Both the position numbers and the translations under genes were made by a program. Positions 25,862 through 33,928 of a stretch of 64,000 nucleotides of DNA are shown piece after piece. The notes beneath the pieces are model-generated. The model did not search any database and was not told the DNA's origin. It was given only the letters and a program-made list of their open reading frames with translations. The DNA lies in contig NSIK01000016.1 in NCBI GenBank assembly GCA_002737345.1, positions 109,096 through 173,095 of the forward strand, given 5' to 3'. The stretch's first letter is position 1. The number at the start of each line of letters is the position of its first letter. Source of the stretch: Nitrospirota bacterium (GTDB taxonomy: Bacteria; Nitrospirota; Nitrospiria; Nitrospirales; Nitrospiraceae).

Positions 25862-26329
25862 ATGGCGCAAAAATTCGCCAATGGTCGCTGGGTGCAAGAA
25901 GGGTTTCTGGATAATCGCGTCGAGGGTACGATCGTCGGGCGGATTGTCTTCGCGGTGATCGGTCCGGTCGATGTGTATCTACAGGGCAATTTCAAGACCG
26001 ATATTGTTGGGCAGGTCATCCAGTTCCGGAATCCCCGGTTTGAGGATGAAGATCTTGCGGGTCAGATGATTGGTGACATGGAAAGTCCGCAGATCGGTTC
26101 GGTGAATTTGATCTCGTTCGATCCCCATCCGAACCTCATGCCCCATCCCTATATCGAATGGTTTTCGGCGAAGAAAAATCATTATCGGATCGAGCTCGAG
26201 CCTGCAGATGCCTGGATCGTCCCGGCTGCGGATATGGGGAAGATTGATCAGGTGAGTCGAACGATTCGTCAGACGCTTGCCAGGCGGAGTAATGAGCCGC
26301 CTACTCGAGAGCAGACGGAGTGGGTGTAG
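25862..26329 (+). CDS. Hypothetical protein (155 aa)
   Basis: A soluble-looking protein of 155 residues starting MAQKFANGRWVQEGFLDNRV. It has a beta-rich middle (VDVYLQGNFKTDIVGQVIQF, then RNPRFEDEDLAGQMIGDMES) and a proline/histidine segment HPNLMPHPYIEWFSAKKNHY. No signal peptide, membrane helix or cofactor motif is visible. The good GAAGGAG site before the ATG and its place in a likely operon with the DMT transporter support expression. I do not recognise the family. Confidence 0.65.
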   Translation: MAQKFANGRWVQEGFLDNRVEGTIVGRIVFAVIGPVDVYLQGNFKTDIVGQVIQFRNPRFEDEDLAGQMIGDMESPQIGSVNLISFDPHPNLMPHPYIEWFSAKKNHYRIELEPADAWIVPAADMGKIDQVSRTIRQTLARRSNEPPTREQTEWV

Positions 26330-26369
26330 CGGAGGCGTTCGTGGTGGACCATGAACGCTGGTTCACACG

Positions 26370-27344
26370 TTATACCGCGATGGCGTCCTGCTTGCTTTTT
26401 CCTTCGCGGACATAGCTCGGCACATCTTTGATATCCCAGACGAGCCCCACCATTTCCATCATTTTCAGGCAATAGTAGGTCATGTCGACTTCCCACCAGT
26501 AGAATCCTTGCCGGGTGGAGGCGGGATAGTAGTGATGGTTGTTGTGCCATCCTTCGCCCATCGTAATTAGCGCAAGAAAGAAGTTGTTGCGGCTGGTATC
26601 GCCTGTCTTGTAGCGCTGAGAGCCATAGACGTGAGACAGCGAATTGATGGTACAAGTTCCATGGACCAGGGCAACCGTCGATACGAAGAAGCCCCAAATC
26701 AACATTTGCGACCCGTTGGTGCCGAGATCAGGCGCATAGGTTTCCAGCAACATGCCCAGCCCGAACATTCCGAACCCGGCGATGGTGGGGACGAGGATGT
26801 CGAAACGGTCCAGAAAACGGAGTTCGGGGAACTTTGCGAAGTCCGCAATGTTCTTCAACCGGGGAGCAAAGTGCGTTTGCGACGTGAACCAGCCCATGTG
26901 GGACCAGAGAAAGCCTCCGTGCAGCGGAGAATGGACGTCATCGGACGTATCCGATGCGATGTGGTGATGGCGATGGTGTCCAGCCCACCAGAGCGGACCA
27001 CGTTGGGCACAGGAGCCTCCCAGGACTGCAAACGCAAATTGGCAGGCGCGGGACGTCTTGAAGGTCCGGTGCGAGAAGTAACGGTGGTACCAGCCGGTGA
27101 TGGCGAACATTCTCACGAAATAAAAGGCTGTGGCGACGGCGACGGCAATCCAGCTCCATCCCACCCAGATAATCCCGAGACACATGACATGCACGGCGAT
27201 CAAAGGAAAGCAGCGGATCCAGTCCATCTTGGGAGGACCCACGACCTTCATGGTATCAATCCCGGCCCAGGAGTCGAACCAGCGGAGAACCGTCAACCAA
27301 AGGACCTGGGCTTTGGTAGTCTGTGGGGCAGGTACTTGGGACAT
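26370..27344 (-). CDS. Acyl-CoA / acyl-lipid delta-9-type fatty acid desaturase
   Basis: 324 residues. The three histidine boxes of the membrane desaturases are present: WYHRYFSHR near residue 90, GHHRHHH near 125 and EGWHNNHHYYP near 260, which together bind the di-iron centre. Hydrophobic pairs flank them, as in stearoyl-CoA desaturases. The enzyme introduces a double bond into a fatty acyl chain in the membrane, needing a ferredoxin or cytochrome b5-like donor. The start has GGAGG seven bases before it. It is transcribed away from hemE. Confidence 0.92.
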   Translation of the reverse strand: MSQVPAPQTTKAQVLWLTVLRWFDSWAGIDTMKVVGPPKMDWIRCFPLIAVHVMCLGIIWVGWSWIAVAVATAFYFVRMFAITGWYHRYFSHRTFKTSRACQFAFAVLGGSCAQRGPLWWAGHHRHHHIASDTSDDVHSPLHGGFLWSHMGWFTSQTHFAPRLKNIADFAKFPELRFLDRFDILVPTIAGFGMFGLGMLLETYAPDLGTNGSQMLIWGFFVSTVALVHGTCTINSLSHVYGSQRYKTGDTSRNNFFLALITMGEGWHNNHHYYPASTRQGFYWWEVDMTYYCLKMMEMVGLVWDIKDVPSYVREGKSKQDAIAV

Positions 27345-27661
27345 TCGCTTACCTCCAAGGTCAGAGAGCGGTGGTTCACCAGGGCGTGGTGCCAGGCTCT
27401 GGCGTTTCAGTTAGGCTGAGTGGTATTGCGGCGCTTGGGAAGTCGTGTGTCTGGTAGGCCGCAGATACTGGATCGTACAGACAATGCTCTGCCAACCCAG
27501 CGGTGCAATGCCAAGGCATTATACACGCAATCTTGCGAGAATTGAAACAGGGTGGTCTCGGCAGGTGGGTCTCTCCTATCTCCGGAGAGTTTTAGGGGTT
27601 CTTGCGATGGGAAGGGCCCATGCAGGAACGATTCGGCGACGCAGCTCCGGTCCATTCTGAA
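27345..27661. other. Gene-free divergent region between desaturase and hemE
   Basis: About 320 bases separate the two divergent starts. Apart from the desaturase ribosome site and the hemE promoter at its right end, I see no gene, hairpin or repeat. A long open frame on the minus strand crosses this region and hemE, but it is an antisense artefact. Confidence 0.4.
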
Positions 27662-27691
27662 TTGACACCCTCCTTCCCTGATCGCTAGAAT
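27662..27691 (+). promoter_or_regulatory. Promoter of hemE, predicted leaderless
   Basis: A consensus TTGACA (27662-27667) and TAGAAT (27686-27691) are 18 bases apart. The hemE ATG starts only six bases after the -10 box, so transcription should begin at or next to the A of the ATG. No ribosome binding site could fit. Confidence 0.7.
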
Positions 27692-27697
27692 CCCCCA

Positions 27698-28726
27698 ATG
27701 ATAAATGATCGTTTTCTTAAAGCGTGCCGGCGCGAGCCGGTTGATTGTACGCCGGTCTGGTTCATGCGCCAGGCTGGCCGGTATATGGCCGAATATCGGG
27801 CTCTTCGGGCGAAACATTCGATGCTGGAGTTGTGCAAGACGCCGGAATTGGCGGCGCAAGTCACGCTGCAGCCGATCGATCGTTTCCCGCTCGATGCCGC
27901 TATTATTTTCGCCGACATTCTGTTGCCGCTTGAGCCGATGGGGCTCAACCTGGAATTCGCGGAGGGCCAGGGACCGGTCATCCATAATCCGGTGCGGGAC
28001 CATGCGGCGGTCGAGCGACTTAGTGTCATCGATGGGGGCGAGCTCGACTATGTGGCCGAAGCCATCCGTCAGGCGCGACGCGCCCTGAACGGGCGGGTGC
28101 CGCTGATCGGATTTGCCGGGGCGCCGTTCACCCTCGCCAGCTATGCGATCGAGGGCGGAAGTTCGCGGAACTATCTTCTGACCAAACAGATGATGTATTG
28201 CGAGCCGAAGACCTGGCACCTGCTCATGGACAAGTTCGCGCGGGTCATCACCGGCTATCTCCGGCAGCAAATCAAGGCCGGCGCGCAGGCGATTCAGCTG
28301 TTCGACAGCTGGGTGGGCTGTCTCTCGGTCGGTGACTATGTCGAATATGTGCTACCGCATGTTCAATTGATTTTCGAAGGGCTGAAGCGGGAAGGCGTGC
28401 CGATGATTCATTTCGGCACAGGCACCTCGGCCATGCTGCGCCAGATGCGGCAGGCGGGCGGCGATGTCATCGGGGTCGACTGGCGCATCCCTCTGGATGA
28501 GGCTTGGGAGATCGTGGGCCATGATGTGGCGGTGCAAGGCAATCTCGATCCTTTGACTCTCTATGCGCCGTTGCCTGAAATCGAACGGCGCGTCGAAGAT
28601 ATTTTGCGCAGAGCCGGCGGCCGGTCGGGGCATATTTTTAACTTGGGCCATGGGATTTTGCCGACGACACCGATCGAGCATGTGGCCGCGGCCATCGATA
28701 TGGTGCACCGGTTAAGTAAAAAGTAA
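27698..28726 (+). CDS. hemE: Uroporphyrinogen III decarboxylase
   Basis: 342 residues, normal HemE length. The start MINDRFLKACRREPVDCTPV, with WFMRQAGRYMAEY (active-site arginine loop) and FPLDAAIIFADILLP (catalytic aspartate), is diagnostic. GFAGAPFTLASYAIEGGSS and GNLDPLTL near the end are also typical. It removes four carboxyl groups from uroporphyrinogen III to make coproporphyrinogen III in the cytoplasm. It heads the hemE-hemH-hemY group. The ATG lies right behind its promoter, so a leaderless mRNA is predicted. Confidence 0.95.
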   Translation: MINDRFLKACRREPVDCTPVWFMRQAGRYMAEYRALRAKHSMLELCKTPELAAQVTLQPIDRFPLDAAIIFADILLPLEPMGLNLEFAEGQGPVIHNPVRDHAAVERLSVIDGGELDYVAEAIRQARRALNGRVPLIGFAGAPFTLASYAIEGGSSRNYLLTKQMMYCEPKTWHLLMDKFARVITGYLRQQIKAGAQAIQLFDSWVGCLSVGDYVEYVLPHVQLIFEGLKREGVPMIHFGTGTSAMLRQMRQAGGDVIGVDWRIPLDEAWEIVGHDVAVQGNLDPLTLYAPLPEIERRVEDILRRAGGRSGHIFNLGHGILPTTPIEHVAAAIDMVHRLSKK

Positions 28727-28795
28727 AAAGGCAAAAGGTCGAATCGGGGCGACGATTGGCACGAACTTTTTTGCTTTTGCTTTGGAGGAATGCGT

Positions 28796-29746
28796 ATGCC
28801 GAAATCAAAACGCCCGACGGCCGTCCTCCTCATGGCGATGGGCGGGCCGGACAGTTTGGAGAATGTGGAGCCGTTCCTGCTGGATGTGCGGGGAGGCCGT
28901 CCCACACCGCCGGAATTGGTTGAAGAGATTCGTGAACGGTATAGGGCTACGGGCGGGAAGTCCCCGGCGGTCGGGATCTCCAAGGATGTCGCGAAGAAGC
29001 TTGAACAACGGTTGAATGAGTCAGGCGATGAACGGTATCGGGTCTACGTCGGGTTGCGGCATTGGCATCCCTTCATCAAAGAAACCTATGCCGAACTGTT
29101 GGGCGACGAGCCTGAACAGATTATCGGCCTCTGTCTAGCTCCGCAACAATCCTCTCTGAGCACCGGGGCCTACCGCAAAAAAGTTGAAGAGGCCCAGGCG
29201 GCGCTGCAGAGTGCCTGTCCGGTCAGTTACGTCGGCAGTTGGCACAGGCATCCAGGGCTGGTCGCGGCCATTGCCGAGAATATCCAACAGGCTTTGCTGA
29301 AGTTTCCTGTCGAGGTGCGGGCGACCGTGCCGGTGCTCTTTACCGCGCATAGTTTGCCGGAACGGATCGTGGCGATGAAGGACCCCTATCCAGCCGAGGT
29401 GCAGGGCACGGTCGAGGCGATGACATCGCTGCTGGGCAAGCAGCCGACGCGTTTTGCCTATCAAAGCCAAGGCCGGTCGGGAGAGAAATGGCTGGGGCCG
29501 ACGGTGGAGTCGGCGGTGGAAGAGCTAGCGCGCGAAGGCCATCACTATGTACTGGTGGCGCCGATCGGGTTTCTCTGCGACCATGTGGAAACCTTGTACG
29601 ATATCGATATCGAATTGAAAAGGCTTGCAACTGGGCTCGGCCTCCAGCTTGAACGGATCCCCATGTTGAATGACTCGGCTGCGCTTGTCGATACCCTGGT
29701 CTCTGTGCTCAAGGCCCACGAATCATCGCTCTGCAGTACCTCGTGA
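28796..29746 (+). CDS. hemH: Ferrochelatase (HemH)
   Basis: 316 residues. It has AVLLMAMGGPDSLENVEPFL, the KSPAVGISK loop, YVGLRHWHPFI, PVLFTAHSLPERIV (catalytic histidine of the ferrochelatase signature) and APIGFLCDHVETLYDID (glutamate/aspartate metal side). It inserts ferrous iron into a porphyrin; in the coproporphyrin-dependent route the substrate would be coproporphyrin III, in the classical one protoporphyrin IX. The start at 28796 is preceded by GGAGGA at six bases; an ATG at 28790 abuts that site. The stop overlaps the hemY start as GTGA. Confidence 0.93.
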   Translation: MPKSKRPTAVLLMAMGGPDSLENVEPFLLDVRGGRPTPPELVEEIRERYRATGGKSPAVGISKDVAKKLEQRLNESGDERYRVYVGLRHWHPFIKETYAELLGDEPEQIIGLCLAPQQSSLSTGAYRKKVEEAQAALQSACPVSYVGSWHRHPGLVAAIAENIQQALLKFPVEVRATVPVLFTAHSLPERIVAMKDPYPAEVQGTVEAMTSLLGKQPTRFAYQSQGRSGEKWLGPTVESAVEELAREGHHYVLVAPIGFLCDHVETLYDIDIELKRLATGLGLQLERIPMLNDSAALVDTLVSVLKAHESSLCSTS

Positions 29747-31191
29747 ACAATCTTCGGACAGTGGTTGTTATCGGTGGAGGGATCTCCGGGCTTTCGACTG
29801 CATATGCCTTGCATGAGCGGGCGTCGGCAGCCGGTATCCAGATCCGTTGTACAGTCGTCGATGCCGCTCCATCTTGGGGAGGCAAGATCGTTACCCATCG
29901 GGTCGGCGATCTGGTCACGGAGGCAGGCCCCGATTCCTTCCTCTCTCAGAAAACAGCTGCGATCGAACTCTGTGCCAAATTGGGGCTGACCGATCAGCTC
30001 ATCAATACCAATGAGACCAGCAAGAGGGCCTGTGTGTTTTCGCAGGGCCGTCTGCGTGAACTGCCTGAGGGATTGGTCGTTATTTCTCCCAATCAGCTGG
30101 GGCCATTTCTCCGGAGCGGACTCTTGAGTTGGCCAGGCCTTGCCAGAATGGCGCTGGATCTGGCGATACCGGTGAAACGGTCGTCTAGCGACGAGTCGCT
30201 CGCTTCTTTCTTCCGGCGCCGCATGGGCCGTCAGGCCTTCGAACGGATGCTCGAGCCCTTGATGGCGGGCATCTATGGGGGAGATGCGGAGCAGATGAGC
30301 GTCCAGGCGACCTTCCCGCGATTTGTCGAGTTGGAACAGCAGTACGGCAGTGTGATTCGTGGAATGATGGCGGCGCGAAAGACGGACTCATCCGCCGCAT
30401 CTGCCGGTCCGAAGCGCACGATGTTCGTGAGTCTCAAGAATGGTTTGTCGGGCCTAATCGATGCTTTGGTCGGCCGATTGACGGAGCAGGGTGTGACGTT
30501 CAGAAGCAGCACGATTGTCGATGCCCTCCGAGTACGCTCCCATCAGCCGGGCCGCTGGAAGTACGATATCATCCTCAATGACGGCTCAGCTCTCTCCGCA
30601 GACAGCCTCGTGCTGGCCACGCCTGCCTATGTGTCGGCGGAGCTGGTGCGTCCGCTGACGCCGATTGCCGGAGGCTTGCTGGACCTGATTCCTTATGCCT
30701 CCACGGCGACGATTGCGATGGCCTATCCTTGCGCAGCGGTCGCAGGGGCGGCGGAAGGGTTCGGTTTTGTCGTCCCGCGGGCGGAAGGCCGCGACCTCAT
30801 TGCTGCGACCTGGACCTCGCTCAAGTGGGCCCACCGGGCTCCGGCTGATCAGTTACTCGTCCGTTGTTATGTCGGAGGAGTCGGGCGAGAGGCCATTTTG
30901 CAATTAGATGAACGGGCGTTGGTGTCGCGGGTGAGGGACGAGCTTGCTAGTATGTGCGGCGTGACGGCGGAACCAAACTATGTGCAAGTGAATCGCTGGA
31001 TGAAGGCGATGCCGCAATATACGTTAGGACATCTCGAACGGTTGAATCAAATCGAAGCGGCGCTCAGCCGATACGGGGGCCTGGTGCTTACAGGCACAGG
31101 CTATCGTGGCGTCGGGATTCCGGACTGTATCCGTGACGGGGCGGTTGCGGCCGATCGGGTCGTGCGCTATCTGTCCGGCGAACGATCGTAA
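29743..31191 (+). CDS. hemY: Protoporphyrinogen / coproporphyrinogen oxidase (HemY type)
   Basis: 482 residues. TVVVIGGGISGLSTAYALHE is the FAD-binding Rossmann loop and GGKIVTHRVGDLVTEAGPDS the family signature. VLTGTGYRGVGIPDCIRDG closes the FAD site near the C-terminus. The enzyme uses oxygen to oxidise protoporphyrinogen IX, or coproporphyrinogen III in the coproporphyrin-dependent pathway. Together with hemE and hemH, and without hemN or hemG here, the order hemE-hemH-hemY is the one common in Gram-positive and Nitrospirota genomes. It starts with GTG, four bases overlapping hemH. Confidence 0.92.
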   Translation: MNNLRTVVVIGGGISGLSTAYALHERASAAGIQIRCTVVDAAPSWGGKIVTHRVGDLVTEAGPDSFLSQKTAAIELCAKLGLTDQLINTNETSKRACVFSQGRLRELPEGLVVISPNQLGPFLRSGLLSWPGLARMALDLAIPVKRSSSDESLASFFRRRMGRQAFERMLEPLMAGIYGGDAEQMSVQATFPRFVELEQQYGSVIRGMMAARKTDSSAASAGPKRTMFVSLKNGLSGLIDALVGRLTEQGVTFRSSTIVDALRVRSHQPGRWKYDIILNDGSALSADSLVLATPAYVSAELVRPLTPIAGGLLDLIPYASTATIAMAYPCAAVAGAAEGFGFVVPRAEGRDLIAATWTSLKWAHRAPADQLLVRCYVGGVGREAILQLDERALVSRVRDELASMCGVTAEPNYVQVNRWMKAMPQYTLGHLERLNQIEAALSRYGGLVLTGTGYRGVGIPDCIRDGAVAADRVVRYLSGERS

Positions 31192-31209
31192 GAAGAAACG
31201 AGGGCCACC

Positions 31210-31617
31210 ATGGATGCCCGGATGCAAATTGCCAATGTCACAGGACCATTCCGAGAGCCTCGGGAGCAGGTGTTCTCCTTCGACTATTCGATCCAGCGAG
31301 TCTCGTGGCCGACGGCCCAGGCCATTCGCGTAAAGGTCTCGATTCCGGAGGAGTTGGATATCGTGCGGGCCAAGGTGCTGGGGGAAGTTGTCGGGACGCC
31401 TGGTCAGCAATTGATGATTTCAAAGTTTTTGTCGCGCCAGATCTCGGATGAAAAAATCCGTATCGCCGAGGCGGACGGTATGTTGTCGGAGCGCCGCGAT
31501 ACCGTCGTGGCTCCCTTCATAGGGCCCATGGCCTATTTGTTTCCACGACTCGATAGCTGGGCTGGTGAGCAGCAAGCAATGCTACGAGCAGAGATCACAA
31601 AGCTGGTTGGACTGTAG
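31210..31617 (+). CDS. Hypothetical protein downstream of hemY (135 aa)
   Basis: 135 residues, no signal peptide or membrane helix. The middle (IRVKVSIPEELDIVRAKVLG, then EVVGTPGQQLMISKFLSRQI) suggests a beta-alpha fold and the end is helical (WAGEQQAMLRAEITKLVGL). I recognise no family. It follows hemY by 18 bases on the same strand, so it is probably the last gene of the haem operon. The TAG stop is the first codon of a palindromic repeat. Confidence 0.65.
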   Translation: MDARMQIANVTGPFREPREQVFSFDYSIQRVSWPTAQAIRVKVSIPEELDIVRAKVLGEVVGTPGQQLMISKFLSRQISDEKIRIAEADGMLSERRDTVVAPFIGPMAYLFPRLDSWAGEQQAMLRAEITKLVGL

Positions 31618-31757
31618 CGTGGGCTGGTGCAGGCTGCTGGGCAATCCCGCCAGTTTCGTTTTTGGTTCATCGAAATCCTCAACGTACCCCTGAGGGTACG
31701 CCTCCGGTTTCGATTTGCCTGCGGCCTTGCTGGACGGTCTTTGTGAGCAGCCGGTTA
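31615..31757. repeat. Palindromic intergenic repeat, copy 3
   Basis: Runs from the TAG stop of the haem-operon gene to the TAA stop of the convergent minus-strand gene. It holds CTGCTGGGCAATCCCGCCAG, the core CTCAACGTACCCCTGAGGGT with ACGCCTCCGG, then GCCTGCGGCCTTGCTGGACG and GAGCAGCCGG. The CAACGTACCC/GGGTACG core is itself palindromic. Confidence 0.75.
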
Positions 31758-32372
31758 AAATATTTTCCGATATTGTTTCGAATGCACTCCTGACTCATCC
31801 GCAAAGCCGAGGGAGGCGCTGTCGGGATTACTGGTGTTGTTCAGATCGATCCGGTAGTGCCCGCGGATTTGCTCCATCGCCACTTCAAACGGAACAGCTT
31901 GAGGATAGAGGCCCCCCGGCGCATGGGCGCCGCGGGTCAGGGTGCGGATCACGTTGGCCTGCGCATATTGGGCATCGGACACAATATAGATATCGGCGAT
32001 GGCATGGTCCCCGAGCGTATGGCCTGCTGTCGTGGCTGGCAGGAGTTCGGTCAAGGTGCCGGCGAGCCGGTCTTTTTTGAAGCGTTTCAAGAGTCCTGCC
32101 ACTTGGCTATCGGTCGCTTCTGGCTGGACTGTGAGGCTGATCGCGTTCATGTCCGGGACAGTGGTGTGGACTTTGAATAGGACCGGCGCTGCTTCGGGAT
32201 CTTCGATGACCGGTCCTGCCGGTCCTTCCGTTCCCGCCGCCTGTTTGTTTTTGGAGCTGGGCACGATGAGGGCCACAAACAGCCAGAGCCCGAACAGGAT
32301 GCCGAAGATGACGAGCAGGGGATGAACTCCGGCACGTTTGCCTTCTTCGTAGGGGTGCGACTCATCGCTCAT
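31755..32372 (-). CDS. Membrane-anchored hypothetical protein (205 aa)
   Basis: 205 residues with a short cytoplasmic N-terminus, one membrane helix (HPLLVIFGILFGLWLFVALI) and an outward-facing domain of about 150 residues with SLTVQPEATDSQVAGLLKRF and HTLGDHAIADIYIVSDAQYA. It has no cysteines or cofactor motif. I do not recognise the domain. Its ATG overlaps the mazG stop as ATGA, so it is translated after mazG. The frame continues upstream inside mazG but that part is out of frame with mazG and is not used. Confidence 0.7.
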   Translation of the reverse strand: MSDESHPYEEGKRAGVHPLLVIFGILFGLWLFVALIVPSSKNKQAAGTEGPAGPVIEDPEAAPVLFKVHTTVPDMNAISLTVQPEATDSQVAGLLKRFKKDRLAGTLTELLPATTAGHTLGDHAIADIYIVSDAQYAQANVIRTLTRGAHAPGGLYPQAVPFEVAMEQIRGHYRIDLNNTSNPDSASLGFADESGVHSKQYRKIF

Positions 32373-33253
32373 GACGGTCTGTCCTTGGTGAGGGGAGGGG
32401 GATTCTGCTTTTTGGCTTCGTCCCATAGTTGATCCATTTCCGCAAACGAAAGCTCTCCAACCGATCGGCCAGATTTGGTGGCCTGGGCTTCGATGAATTG
32501 AAACCGCTGAGTGAAACGGTTTGCGGATTGGCGCAAGGCGTCTTCCGGGTTCACTTTGATGAAGCGGGCGAGATTCACGAGGGAGAACAGCACGTCGCCG
32601 AGTTCCGAGGCAATCTGTTCCTGCCGTAGGGCTGCGCCCCTTGCGTCCGGCTCTGTCGGGTTCGAAGCGAGGGGGTGGATGGCGTCGCGGAGCTCCTGGA
32701 TTTCCTCTTCGATCTTGCCCAGGATCTGCTCGAAGCCTTTCGTATCGTGGCTCCAATCGAATCCCACACGAGCGGCGCGCGCTTGAATCTGGTAGGCCCT
32801 GAGGAGGGCTGGCAATGCTTGCGGCACCCCATCCAACACCGAGTCCGGCCGGCCGGAAGCCCGGCGTTCCGTGCGTTTGATATCTTCCCATTTTTCGACC
32901 ACCTGGTCGGCATTCGTCGGGGTGGTGTCGGTCGATCCGTTGCCAAAGACGTGGGGGTGGCGTCTGATGAGTTTGTCAGTCAATTGCTCCAGCACATCCT
33001 CGATGGTAAAGCTGCCGGCTTCTGACGCGATCTGGCTGTGGAAGAGCACTTGGAGCAATACGTCGCCGAGCTCTTCCGGCAATTTCGCCCGGTCCTGCCG
33101 ATCGAGAATTTCGAGCACTTCATAGGTTTCTTCGAGCAGATAGGGTTTCAGCGACTCATGCGTTTGCTTGCGGTCCCAGGGGCATCCGTTCGGCGCACGC
33201 AGCGAGGCCATCAAGCCTACCAGTTTATGAAATCGTTCAGACATCTCGTTCAT
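32369..33253 (-). CDS. mazG: Nucleoside triphosphate pyrophosphohydrolase
   Basis: About 294 residues with two MazG repeats. CPWDRKQTHESLKPYLLEET is the family signature and EELGDVLLQVLFHS carries the EExxD magnesium site, repeated later as SELGDVLFSLVNLARFI. It hydrolyses NTPs and dNTPs to monophosphates, cleaning the nucleotide pool. The start is placed at 33253 (ATG with a second in-frame ATG at 33244), downstream of a good promoter at 33279-33306; the frame runs further up but no transcript would cover it. The following gene overlaps by four bases. Confidence 0.9.
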   Translation of the reverse strand: MNEMSERFHKLVGLMASLRAPNGCPWDRKQTHESLKPYLLEETYEVLEILDRQDRAKLPEELGDVLLQVLFHSQIASEAGSFTIEDVLEQLTDKLIRRHPHVFGNGSTDTTPTNADQVVEKWEDIKRTERRASGRPDSVLDGVPQALPALLRAYQIQARAARVGFDWSHDTKGFEQILGKIEEEIQELRDAIHPLASNPTEPDARGAALRQEQIASELGDVLFSLVNLARFIKVNPEDALRQSANRFTQRFQFIEAQATKSGRSVGELSFAEMDQLWDEAKKQNPPPLTKDRPS

Positions 33254-33278
33254 TTTTGTGGCGCAGAGTTGGATCTGC

Positions 33279-33306
33279 ATTATACCTGGTTCTCGGCCTG
33301 CTTCAA
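33279..33306 (-). promoter_or_regulatory. Promoter of mazG
   Basis: Minus strand: TTGAAG (33306-33301) and a consensus TATAAT (33284-33279) with a 16-base spacer. The predicted start site is near 33272, about 20-28 bases before the mazG start codons. It excludes the ATG seen further upstream in the open frame. Confidence 0.6.
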
Positions 33307-33393
33307 TCGGCCGTCTGTGGGCTGGCGCGTCTTGCGCCGTTTGGGGGCCTATGGTAGGGTACGGACGCTGCATCTGGAGCGGGGGAAAGGCCT

Positions 33394-33789
33394 ATGAGCG
33401 CAGAACAAGAAGAAGGATTTGTCGTGCGAGATCGGCGGGGCGGGACCGGGTCCGACCGTGCCTCCACCCCTTCGCCTGTGGCGCCGGAGGCGCAGGCTCA
33501 CCAGCAAGCGGCACCTTCTGATCCGCACCAAGGATCGGGAATTCCCGTCAGCTTTTCATCCTTTGTTATTTCTCTAGGCAGCTCCTCGATGATGTTGATG
33601 GGGGAGCAGATCGATCCCCATCAGCTTCCGATCCCGGCGAACCTGCCGCAAGCGAAAGACATTATCGATTTGCTGTCGGTCCTGGAGCAGAAGACCACAG
33701 GCAATCTCACGACGGAAGAGCAAGCGGTGCTGCGGGATATGCTCTACGCCCTTCGGATGAAGTACGTGAGTTTAACCGCGAAACAGTAG
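33394..33789 (+). CDS. DUF1844 domain protein
   Basis: 131 residues. The first 50 residues are polar and disordered-looking (rich in Q, P and S). The rest matches DUF1844: PVSFSSFVISLGSSSMMLMG, NLPQAKDIIDLLSVLEQKT, TTEEQAVLRDMLYALRMKYV. DUF1844 proteins are small and widespread in Nitrospirota, Deltaproteobacteria and Acidobacteria; their role is unknown. The start has GGGGGAAAGG close upstream. It is between mazG and the NtrYX genes but is not obviously tied to either. Confidence 0.8.
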   Translation: MSAEQEEGFVVRDRRGGTGSDRASTPSPVAPEAQAHQQAAPSDPHQGSGIPVSFSSFVISLGSSSMMLMGEQIDPHQLPIPANLPQAKDIIDLLSVLEQKTTGNLTTEEQAVLRDMLYALRMKYVSLTAKQ

Positions 33790-33928
33790 CCCTGCCTCCG
33801 CCTGTCGACCCTGGACGTATCTGTCCGCCACCTCGGTTCATGCGATGGGGTGAGACGCTCTCCTGATTTAAGCATCGTGATAGGTTAGCTGCTATGCGTC
33901 GAGTCGTTGACAATCGGGGATATCGGAT

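Noticed and set aside
27407..28270. 287-codon minus-strand frame across the hemE 5' end
   Set aside because: It covers the hemE promoter and first third of the gene, and lacks any start signal or motif.
28757..28774. Sigma-54-like TGGCACGAAC...TTTTTTGC before hemH
   Set aside because: GG and GC are 13 bases apart instead of 10, so the element does not fit the sigma-54 spacing.
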